Positions 32,876 to 40,352 of a stretch of DNA of 64,000 bases are shown one piece after another (the first letter of the stretch is position 1; each line of letters begins with the position of its first letter). The position numbers and the translations under genes are program-made. The notes below the pieces were generated by a model. It did no database searches, was not told the origin of the DNA, and saw only the letters and a program-made list of their open reading frames with translations. The stretch is taken from the NCBI GenBank assembly GCA_026989655.1, contig JALSIX010000014.1, positions 1 to 64,000 of the forward strand, written 5' to 3'. The stretch is from Caldilineaceae bacterium. Its GTDB lineage: Bacteria > Chloroflexota > Anaerolineae > Caldilineales > Caldilineaceae.

Positions 32876-33430
32876 TCACGGCCGCCCCTGAGCCCGACGC
32901 CGGTTCTCCCACTCGTCCAGAGCGGTGAGCCCACCCACTCAGGTGTGCTCATCCACCTCCCGTCCGCGGAGGCGCCCCAGCACGTGGGGCACGGCCCGCA
33001 TCTCTCATCCAGGCACAGCCGCCAACCCGGCCAAGAGGAAGGAAAGGCCGGCCACCCCGGTGAAGTAGATGAGCAGTCCTCCGTTCAACCAGGCCATTCC
33101 CCGGCCGGGCACCTGCCCGGTCGCGGCCCAGTCCACGGCTGCCAGGCCCCCGGCCAGGATGATGCCGGCAAGCTGAAGCCAACGCCCCAGCCGACGACCG
33201 AAGGGGATGTCCACCACAAAGGGCAAGCCGTAGAGGGCCAGGGCACCGCCCAGCCAGTAGAGCCCCCCGGAAGGGACCCGACCCAGCCACATCCCCGGCA
33301 GCACACCCACTGCCTGCACGAAGAAGTACAGGAACAGCAGCCCCGCCCCCACGCGGACGGTTCGGCCGATGGGGCCGGGAGAGGGAAAGGTGCCCGGAGG
33401 GACAGCTCCGGTGTTCTCCGGGTATGGCAT
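32876..33430 (-). CDS. Small four-helix membrane protein with two in-frame TGA codons; candidate selenoprotein
   Basis: Read conventionally this is a 141-residue protein ending at TGA 33007-33005. I annotate it as 184 residues with TGA at codons 142 and 164 (32941-32939), ending at the TGA 32878-32876. Four hydrophobic helices (about 24-47, 57-75, 82-101, 112-138) precede the first TGA. The sequence beyond reads as protein (EMRAVPHVLGRLRG..., then VGGLTALDEWENRRR) and keeps the codon-position GC pattern of the genome: high at position 3, low at position 2. I recall similar small membrane proteins with GCE...C tails, but cannot check this. Hairpins follow both TGAs. The family is not otherwise recognised; transport of a thiophilic metal is a guess from context. 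The ATG at 33430 has GAGAGGA upstream. Confidence 0.6.
32909..32925 (-). promoter_or_regulatory. Candidate bacterial SECIS hairpin for TGA codon 164
   Basis: Immediately downstream of TGA 32941-32939 the transcript can fold CCGCUC with GAGUGG (6 bp, one G-U) around loop UGGAC. The loop starts 20 nt after the TGA and has G at its second position, both within the described bacterial SECIS pattern. Folded by hand. Confidence 0.4.
32972..32992 (-). promoter_or_regulatory. Candidate bacterial SECIS hairpin for TGA codon 142
   Basis: Downstream of TGA 33007-33005, GUGCCCC pairs with GGGGCGC (7 bp, one G-U) around a 7-nt loop, ACGUGCU. The loop begins 20 nt after the TGA. The first loop G is at position 3, slightly off the usual rule. 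Folded by hand; GC-rich sequence makes chance hairpins common. Confidence 0.4.
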
Positions 33431-33489
33431 CGGACATTCCTCTCAGGGATACTCGCCCGTCCCTGGACGGCCGGCACGCCGCCCCGGGG

Positions 33490-34866
33490 TCATCGGGCCG
33501 CCCGGGCTGCGGCCTTCACCAGCTCGCTCAGGGTCGGATGCACGTGGATGGAACGGGCGATGCGGTCCACGGTGCCGTGGTCGTACATGGCCACCACCGC
33601 CTCGTGGAGCAGGTCGTCCCCATGGGGCGCCAGGATGTGGAAGCCCAGGATCTCCCCGTTGTCGGCCCTGACCACGGCCTTGAGCCGTCCCCGGGTGTCG
33701 CCGATGGCCTTGCTGCGTGCGCCCACCGCGTCCACCGCGCCCACCCGGATCTCCAGGCCCTGTTCTCGGGCCTGGGCCTCGGTCAGCCCCACCGCGGCCA
33801 GGGTGGGGGAGGTGAAGATGGTTCGGGGCACCACCCGGTAGTCCACGGTCCGCCCCACCCCCTTCACCGCGTTCAGGGCCGCGATGGGGCCATCGTAGGT
33901 GGCCACGTGGGTGAACATCCAGCCTCCCTTCACGTCGCCGATGGCCCAGATGTGGGGCTGGCTGGTGCGCAACCGATCGTCCACCACCACAGCGCCCCGG
34001 CCATCGGTCTCCACCCCGGCCGCGGCCAGATCCAGGGAGGCGGTGTTGGGCACCCGCCCTGTGGCCACCAGGAGGGCATCCCCGCGAAAGGAACGAGGCC
34101 GCCCATCCACCTGGGCGGTGACCACGTAGTCCGACCCCTTCCGGGCCACCTGGGTCACGGGGGCGGCCGTGTGGACCCGGATGCCCTCCTCCCGGAGGCA
34201 GTCCGCCAGGAGCTCGGCCAGCTCCCGGTCCTCCCCGGGAGCCAGTTGGGCGTTGCGGCCCAACAGGGTGACCCGAACGCCGAAGCGCGCCATCATCTGG
34301 GCGAACTCGATGCCCACGTAGCCGCCCCCGACGACGATCAGGTGCTCCGGCAGCGTCCGCAGCTCCAGCGCGCTGCGGTGGGTCCAGTAGTCCAGGCCCT
34401 CCAGGCCCGGGATGGTGGGATGGGCGTTGCAGGCCCCGGTGGCGATGATGGCCTTGGCAAAGTGCAGACGGCCCTCCCCGGTGTCCACCGTGTGCTCGTC
34501 CAGGAAACGGGCCCGACCGGGCAGGAAGGTGATGGCCTCTCGACGTCGCGCCAGGGCCCGGTGGATCTCCTGCCGGATGCCGTCCACGATGGCGTCCTTG
34601 CGGGCCACGGCCCGGTCCACATGGAAGCGAACGGTCCCTTGGATCTCCACGCCGAACTCCGCTGCCCGCCGGGCAACCAGGTGCATGACCTCCGCCGACC
34701 GGATCAGGGTCTTGGTGGGGACGCACCCTTCGTTGACTCAGGTGCCGCCCACCTGCCGCTCCTCGATGAGGGCCACCCGGGCCCCCAGGTTGGCAGCCAT
34801 GTGGGCCGCCGGCAGCCCTCCCTGGCCGGCGCCGATGACCAGAAGATCGTAGTCGAAGGAAGCCAT
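33490..34866 (-). CDS. Mercuric-reductase-like FAD disulfide oxidoreductase with TGA at an active-site Cys (candidate selenoprotein)
   Basis: A 458-codon member of the pyridine-nucleotide disulfide oxidoreductase family. The FAD site [11 protein letters not shown] is at the N-terminus, the NAD(P) site [15 protein letters not shown] is mid-protein, the second FAD motif IWAIGDV follows, and the C-terminal dimerisation domain carries the usual HVHPTLSE. Family members read GGTCVNxGCVPxK. Here codon 43, the first Cys, is TGA (34740-34738) while Cys48 is intact. AAAGGAG precedes the ATG at 34866 and the frame is otherwise unbroken, so selenocysteine is plausible; a nonsense mutation is the alternative. 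The vicinal C-terminal cysteines of classical MerA are absent. A MerR-type operator lies upstream. Confidence 0.75.
34687..34727 (-). promoter_or_regulatory. Candidate SECIS hairpins after TGA codon 43
   Basis: Two foldings are possible downstream of TGA 34740-34738. The near one pairs GGUG with CACC around loop CGUCCC, starting 15 nt after the TGA. The far one has a two-part stem (GACC/GGUC and UCCG/CGGA) around loop GUCGG, starting 39 nt after it. Each is just outside the usual distance range, so this is the weakest of the three candidates. Confidence 0.3.
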
Positions 34867-34935
34867 CCTCTCCGCTCCTTTCCCGGGACAGCCCGGCGAT
34901 TCCCGTGGGCGGCCGGTGGGCCGTCTCTGCCCAGG

Positions 34936-34967
34936 AGTGTACACCTTGTACTTGGGTACAAGGTCAA
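34936..34967 (-). promoter_or_regulatory. MerR-type operator/promoter of the metal operon
   Basis: On the minus strand TTGACC (34967-34962) and TACACT (34941-34936) are separated by 20 bp, the stretched spacing typical of MerR-activated promoters. The spacer is filled by a perfect dyad, arms ACCTTGTAC and GTACAAGGT with 4 bp between (34943-34964). The GTAC-N4-GTAC core matches mercury-responsive mer operators more closely than copper or zinc ones. Transcription would start near 34929, about 63 nt before the reductase. No merR gene is in the window. Confidence 0.85.
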
Positions 34968-35191
34968 GCCCTCCGGAGTCCCAGGCCCTGGGGAAACGGG
35001 CCTGCCGGTCCCCCCTTGACAAGGAGTGGGACACTCCGGGGGCCGGACAGGGGAGCCCCGTGTCGTACGCGCGGTAGGGCCCGCACGACACGGCCGGGAG
35101 CACGTGGATGTGGACCGGGGGCGCGGCTGAGGAGACCTCGCCCCCCGACCCATCCGTAGGCCTGGGGTGTCCTCAAGATATGGCCGGAAGT

Positions 35192-35220
35192 TTGCGGCGG
35201 CGAAAGGGGTATGCTATATT
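35192..35220 (+). promoter_or_regulatory. Promoter of the LIV/acyl-CoA operon
   Basis: TTGCGG (35192-35197), a 17-bp spacer and TATATT (35215-35220) lie 123 bp before the livG start, in an AT-rich patch. Confidence 0.72.
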
Positions 35221-35342
35221 TAGCCCGTCCCCCAAGACGTCCCGAACACGTCGCGTGGACCTGCACAACCGACCATCGGCAACGGCGTAGAGATATCCTC
35301 TGGCCTCTCTGCCTACACCCGCTCCCACACAGTCTGCGATCC

Positions 35343-36131
35343 ATGGCCGAACCCGAGAACCTGCTCGAGGTCCAGGATGTTTCCTTGAGTTTTGGCGGCA
35401 ACCTAGCCCTGAACGACGTGAGCTTCCACGTGCGCCGCGGCGAGATCCTGGCCATCATTGGCCCCAACGGCGCGGGCAAGACCTCTATGCTCAACTGCAT
35501 CAGCGGGTTCTATCGCCCGGACCAGGGCCGTATCCTCCTTCAGGGCCGGGACGGTCCGAAGGATCTCACCCGGATCCCCACCCACCGGATCGCGGGCCTG
35601 GGCATTGCCCGCACCTTCCAGAACATCGCCCTCTACACCGGCCTGAGCACCCTGGACAACCTGATGGCCGCCCGGCACATCCACATGCGCCAGAGCAGCC
35701 TGGCCAGCGCGCTCTACTGGGGCAGGGCCCAACGCGAGGAGGTCCACCATCGCCGGGTGGTGGAGGAGATCATCGACTTCCTGGAGATCCAGCACATCCG
35801 CAAGGCGGTGGTGGGGGCCCTGCCCTACGGCCTGCGCAAGCGGGTGGAGCTGGGACGGGCCCTGGCCTTGGAACCTGAGCTGCTCCTCCTGGACGAGCCC
35901 ATGGCGGGCATGAACGTGGAGGAGAAGGAGGACATGGCCCGTTTCATCCTGGACGTCCACGAGCTGCGGGGGACCACCATCATCCTCATCGAACACGACA
36001 TGGGCCTGGTGATGGACATCAGCGACCGGGTGGTGGTGTTGGACTTCGGCGTCAAGATCGCGGAGGGCACCCCCGACGAGATCCGGGACCATCCCGAGGT
36101 GATCCGGGCCTACCTGGGCCAGACGGCCTGA
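35343..36131 (+). CDS. livG: LIV-type ABC transporter ATP-binding protein (LivG)
   Basis: A 262-residue ATPase of the branched-chain amino acid (HAAT) transporter family. Walker A is GPNGAGKTS, the signature region is PYGLRKRVELGRAL (degenerate, as usual for LivG), Walker B is LLLLDEPMAGMN, and the switch His is in IEHDMGLVM. The ATG at 35343 lacks a clear ribosome binding site. It is the first gene of a collinear set with fadD-like, livH, livM, livJ-like and livF genes. The interleaved ligase suggests the substrate is a carboxylic acid activated to its CoA ester rather than an amino acid. Confidence 0.93.
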   Translation: MAEPENLLEVQDVSLSFGGNLALNDVSFHVRRGEILAIIGPNGAGKTSMLNCISGFYRPDQGRILLQGRDGPKDLTRIPTHRIAGLGIARTFQNIALYTGLSTLDNLMAARHIHMRQSSLASALYWGRAQREEVHHRRVVEEIIDFLEIQHIRKAVVGALPYGLRKRVELGRALALEPELLLLDEPMAGMNVEEKEDMARFILDVHELRGTTIILIEHDMGLVMDISDRVVVLDFGVKIAEGTPDEIRDHPEVIRAYLGQTA

Positions 36132-36201
36132 CCGCCGGAGATCCCCCTGGCCTGGGGCCGTTTCCATGTGCACCCAGCGCCCCCATGTGCATCCAGCGCC
36201 T

Positions 36202-38130
36202 ATGAAGCGAGAACACGAGCGAGAACACGAGACCATTCTCCAGTACTTCCTGGCCAACGTGCGCCGATACGGGGACCGGAAGGTGGCCCTGCGCCAGAAG
36301 GAGTACGGCATCTGGCAGGAGTACAGTTGGCAGCGATCCTACGAGGAGATCCGGGATTTCGGCCTGGGGATGCTGGCCCTGGGGCTCCGACGGGGCGACC
36401 GGGTAGCCACCGTAGGGGACAACGATCGGTTCTACCTGTGGGGATACCTGGGCCTGGTAGGCGTGGGCGGCGTCCAGGTGGGGCTCTTCACCGACGCCAC
36501 GGCCCAGGAGGCGGCCTATGTGGTGGACCACAGCGACGCCCGCTTCGTCCTGGCCAAGGACCAGGAACAGGTGGACAAGATGTTGGAGATCCGGGACCGG
36601 ATCCCCAAGGTGGAGCGGGTGATCTACTGGGACGAGCGGGGGCTGTGGAACTACGACGACCCCTGGCTCATGCGGTTCCAGGAGGTCCAGGAGTTGGGAC
36701 GGCGGCTGGCCCAGGAGGAGCCCCGCCGCTTCGAGGAGGAGGTGGCCCAGGGCCAGGCCCAGGAGCTGGTGATCCAGTGCTACACCTCGGGGACCACGGG
36801 CCTGCCCAAGGGGGCCATGATCAGCCACGGCAACCTGGTGGATGCCACCCTCATCTTCGCCCAGGTGGATCCCCGCTACGACACGGACAACCACGTGAGC
36901 CTGCTCCCCCTGGGCTGGATCGCGGAGCATGTCCTGGGCGTGGCCCCCCACTGCATCTTCGGCATCGTCCTCAACTTCCCCGAGGAGCCGGAGACCGTGC
37001 GGGAGAACGTCCGGGAGATCGCGCCGGAGGGGATCCTGTACAACTCCCGCCTGTGGGATGTCCTGGTGGGCGAGATCCAGGTGCGCATCAACGATGCCTC
37101 CTGGATCAACCGCAAGCTCTACCAGCTCTTCCTGCCCATCGGCTATCGGGTCGCGGACCGACGGATGACCGGCGAGCGGATCGGCCTGGGGCTGCGGCTG
37201 CTCTACGCCCTGGGCGACCTCGCGGTCTTCGGCCCCATCCGGGACAAGCTGGGCTTCACCCGGCTGCGCTCGGCCTACACCGCGGGCGCGGCCCTGAGCC
37301 CGGACGCGGTGCGTTTCTTCCACGCCCTGGGGGTCAACCTGAAACAGATCTACGGCTCCACCGAGGTCACAGGGGGTGCGACCCTCCACCGGGACGGGGA
37401 CATCAAGTTCCACACGGTGGGCAAGCCCGCCCCCCAGGTCCACATCCGGATCGCGGAGGACGGGGAGATCTGGGTCGGTGGCTCCACCGTCTTCCAGGGG
37501 TACTACAAGAATCCGGAGGCCACGGCCGAGGCCATCGTGGAGGAGGATGGGATCCGCTACTTCCGCACCGGAGACGCGGGCTACCTGGACGAGGACGGCC
37601 ACCTGGTCTACCTGGATCGGGTGAAGGACATGATCACCCTGGCCACCGGCGAGCGTTTCTCGCCCCAGTTCATCGAGGGCCGCCTCAAGTTCAGCCCCTA
37701 CATCCGGGATGTGATGGCCATCGGCGATCCCTCCCGGGAGTTCGTCACCGCGCTGGTGGTCATGGACTTCGGCAACGTGAGCCTGTGGGCCGAACGCCGG
37801 GGTCTGGCCTTCACCACCTTCACCGACCTCTCCCAGCGGCCCGAGGTCTACGACCTGGTCCGCCAGGCGGTGGAGGAGGTCAACCAGACCCTGCCGCCGG
37901 GGGCCCGGGTGCGGCGCTTCGTCCTGATGCACAAGGAATTCGACGCGGACGAGGGGGAGATGACCCGCTCCCGCAAGCTCCGCCGCAACGTCCTCTACGA
38001 CCGCTACGGCGAGATCGTCGAGGCCATGTACTGCGGCCGAGACCGGGTCCACGTGCGCACGCCGGTCCGCTACCAGGACGGCACCGAGGGGGTCATCCAG
38101 GCGGACCTCCACATCGCTTCCCTCTACTGA
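36202..38130 (+). CDS. AMP-dependent acyl-CoA ligase (FadD/long-chain type)
   Basis: A 642-residue adenylate-forming enzyme that converts a carboxylic acid, CoA and ATP to acyl-CoA. The AMP-binding signature YTSGTTGLPKGAMISH, the motif YGSTEVTGG and the hinge region YFRTGDAGYLDEDG are all present; the C-terminal domain is complete. The length matches bacterial long-chain or membrane-coupled ligases. The start is uncertain: two near-identical 19-bp units each carry an ATG (36166, 36185) before the ATG at 36202, and none has a good ribosome binding site. Lying between livG and livH, it probably traps the transported acid. Confidence 0.9.
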   Translation: MKREHEREHETILQYFLANVRRYGDRKVALRQKEYGIWQEYSWQRSYEEIRDFGLGMLALGLRRGDRVATVGDNDRFYLWGYLGLVGVGGVQVGLFTDATAQEAAYVVDHSDARFVLAKDQEQVDKMLEIRDRIPKVERVIYWDERGLWNYDDPWLMRFQEVQELGRRLAQEEPRRFEEEVAQGQAQELVIQCYTSGTTGLPKGAMISHGNLVDATLIFAQVDPRYDTDNHVSLLPLGWIAEHVLGVAPHCIFGIVLNFPEEPETVRENVREIAPEGILYNSRLWDVLVGEIQVRINDASWINRKLYQLFLPIGYRVADRRMTGERIGLGLRLLYALGDLAVFGPIRDKLGFTRLRSAYTAGAALSPDAVRFFHALGVNLKQIYGSTEVTGGATLHRDGDIKFHTVGKPAPQVHIRIAEDGEIWVGGSTVFQGYYKNPEATAEAIVEEDGIRYFRTGDAGYLDEDGHLVYLDRVKDMITLATGERFSPQFIEGRLKFSPYIRDVMAIGDPSREFVTALVVMDFGNVSLWAERRGLAFTTFTDLSQRPEVYDLVRQAVEEVNQTLPPGARVRRFVLMHKEFDADEGEMTRSRKLRRNVLYDRYGEIVEAMYCGRDRVHVRTPVRYQDGTEGVIQADLHIASLY

Positions 38131-38264
38131 GGGGGGCCGTGGGCGCTCGGCCGGATCCGGGGATACCCGACTCCACGGCCGGCTTCGGTCGGCACAGGGT
38201 TCTCGGCGGCCGCGGCCCCTGTCCAAGACACATTCTCGGCACATTCTCGACTGAGGTGACGTCC

Positions 38265-39200
38265 ATGAACTGGCCATTGGTCCCCCAACAGCTCATCACC
38301 GGGATCCTGAACGGCGGCGTGATCGGCCTGATCGCGCTGGGGATCGTGCTGATCTACAAGTCCTCGGAGGTCTTCAACTTCGCCCACGGCCACATGGTCA
38401 TGTGGGGCGCGTTCCTGACCTGGTGGTTCGCGGGCGCCGCGGAGACCGGGAGCGAGCTCCTCAACCTGCCTCTGTGGGCCGCGGTGATGGGCGCGCTGGC
38501 GGTCTCCGTGCTCCTGGGCCTGCTCATCGAGCGGATGGCCCTGCGGCCCATGACCGGCCAGCCCCTCCTCTCCATCATCCTGATGACCCTGGGCCTGGCC
38601 CAGCTCCTGGAAGGGCTGGCCTCCATTGCCTTCGGCGTGGAGCCCAAGAGCAACTTCCCGGCCCCCTTCTCGCCCGGCGATGTCCTGGTCATCCCCTTTC
38701 CCGGCGCGTTCGGCGACGCGATCCGCCTGAAGTACACCCTTGTGGTGGCCTTTGGAGTGGCTCTGCTGGGGGCCCTGCTCCTCATCTGGTTCTTCAACCG
38801 CACCCGTACGGGCCTGGCCATGCGGGCCACCTCGGAGAACCACGAGGTGGCCCAGAGCGTGGGCATCAACGTCTCCCGGGTCTTCGCCCTCTCCTGGGCC
38901 CTGGCAGGGATGGTGGCCACCCTGGGTGGGGTGCTCATGGCCATCCTCACCGGGGTCAGCCTGAACCTGGCCACCGTGGTCCTGGTGGCCTTTCCGGCCA
39001 TCCTCCTGGGCGGGCTGGAGTCCCTGGGAGGGGCCGTGCTGGGCGGGGTGTTGGTGGGCCTGTCCCAGGCCCTGGTCCAGGCGGCCCGTCCCATCGAGGT
39101 GCGCAACTCCGCGGAGATCGCGCCGTACATCCTGTTGCTCATCGTCCTCATCATCCGACCCGAGGGCCTGTTCGGCCAGAAGCGCATCGAGCGTGTGTAG
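38265..39200 (+). CDS. livH: LIV-type ABC transporter permease (LivH)
   Basis: A 311-residue inner-membrane permease with about eight helices. It has the typical N-terminal NGGVIGLIALGIVLIYKSS and the conserved cytoplasmic loop MRATSENHEVAQSVGINV that docks the ATPases. GAGGTG precedes the ATG at 38265. It partners LivM, whose gene begins 15 bp after its stop. Confidence 0.95.
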   Translation: MNWPLVPQQLITGILNGGVIGLIALGIVLIYKSSEVFNFAHGHMVMWGAFLTWWFAGAAETGSELLNLPLWAAVMGALAVSVLLGLLIERMALRPMTGQPLLSIILMTLGLAQLLEGLASIAFGVEPKSNFPAPFSPGDVLVIPFPGAFGDAIRLKYTLVVAFGVALLGALLLIWFFNRTRTGLAMRATSENHEVAQSVGINVSRVFALSWALAGMVATLGGVLMAILTGVSLNLATVVLVAFPAILLGGLESLGGAVLGGVLVGLSQALVQAARPIEVRNSAEIAPYILLLIVLIIRPEGLFGQKRIERV

Positions 39201-39215
39201 AGGAGACAGACGTCC

Positions 39216-40286
39216 GTGGCCATCATCCGCCCTGCCGGCGACTTCGATCGCACCTATCCCCAGGACATGGCCCTGTTGCGCCAGCCCTGGCACTACGGCC
39301 TCCTGGCCCTGGCCCTGGTGGCGGCCTACACCATGCCCCTCTGGGGCAACGCCTACCTGGTCTCCACGGCCCACCGCATCGCGTACACGGTCATCGCGGT
39401 GCAGGGGCTGAACCTGCTCACGGGCTACACAGGACAGATCTCCCTGGGCCAGGCCGCGTTCATGATGGTGGGCGGCTACATCTCGGCCCTGCTGGTCAAA
39501 CATGCCGGGCTCTCCTTCTTCCTGGCCCTGCCCCTGGCCGCGGTGGGGACCGGCATCGTGGGGCTCCTCTTCGGCCTGCCGTCCCTGCGGGTCAAGGGCT
39601 TCTACCTGGCCATGGCCACCCTGGCGGCCCAGTTCATCATCCCCTGGCTCAGCCGCCACATCTTCACCGACTACCTGGGCGGCTCCAGCGGCGCCATCGA
39701 GGTCCCGGTGCCCCAGATCGGCGGCTTCCGCATCACCGAGGTGAACCACTTCCTCTACATCTCCCTGACCGTCCTGCTGATCACCACCGTGGCCGTCTAC
39801 AACATCTCCCGGACCCGGCTGGGGCGGGCCCTGGTCAGCATCCGGGACAACGACCTGGCCGCGGAGCTCCTGGGGGTGAACCTGTTCACCTACAAGCTGC
39901 GGGCCTTCTTCATCGCCGCCATGCTGGCCGGGGTGGCCGGTGCGCTGAAGGCCCACAGCCAGCGGGGGGTGGGCACCGAGTTCGGCTACAGCCTGACCGA
40001 CTCCATCTTCTTCCTGGGCATGTTGGTCATCGGCGGGCTGGGGACGAACCTGGGGCCCTTCCTGGGGGTGGCCTTCGTCCTCCTGTTGGAGGACCTGGCC
40101 GATCTGGTGGGGGCCGGCCTGGCAGCCCAGCTCCCCCCGGAGTTCGCGGCCAGCCTGCTCACCTCGTTCCGGCCCATCTTCTTCGGGCTGATGCTCATGC
40201 TCTTCCTGATCTACGAACCTCGGGGACTGGCCCATCGTTGGCAGATCCTCAAGGCCGCCTGGCGCCTTCGGCCCTTCTCCAAGTAG
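39216..40286 (+). CDS. livM: LIV-type ABC transporter permease (LivM)
   Basis: A 356-residue second permease. The motif LNLLTGYTGQISLGQAAFM and the docking loop LVSIRDNDLAAELLGVNLFTYKL are family hallmarks, and the hydrophobic profile gives about 8-10 helices. The GTG start at 39216 has AGGAGA upstream. With LivH it forms the transmembrane pore of the importer. Confidence 0.95.
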   Translation: MAIIRPAGDFDRTYPQDMALLRQPWHYGLLALALVAAYTMPLWGNAYLVSTAHRIAYTVIAVQGLNLLTGYTGQISLGQAAFMMVGGYISALLVKHAGLSFFLALPLAAVGTGIVGLLFGLPSLRVKGFYLAMATLAAQFIIPWLSRHIFTDYLGGSSGAIEVPVPQIGGFRITEVNHFLYISLTVLLITTVAVYNISRTRLGRALVSIRDNDLAAELLGVNLFTYKLRAFFIAAMLAGVAGALKAHSQRGVGTEFGYSLTDSIFFLGMLVIGGLGTNLGPFLGVAFVLLLEDLADLVGAGLAAQLPPEFAASLLTSFRPIFFGLMLMLFLIYEPRGLAHRWQILKAAWRLRPFSK

Positions 40287-40352
40287 GCCCGTCGCCCGGT
40301 CTCGTCGTCCCGTCGGTTCCTATCCGTATCCAGCACCTGAAAGGAGAGCACC

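Noticed and set aside
33005-33437. Reading the membrane protein as complete at the first TGA, or from the overlapping ATG at 33437
   Set aside because: The sequence after the TGA keeps coding character through a second TGA at a likely Cys, and the ATG at 33437 opens a different frame with shadow-like composition. The short reading is kept as an alternative, not the main call.
36168-39200. A 1,010-residue frame overlapping the acyl-CoA ligase and livH
   Set aside because: Only its last third is real (livH, start at 38265). The earlier part is a shifted reading of the ligase gene.
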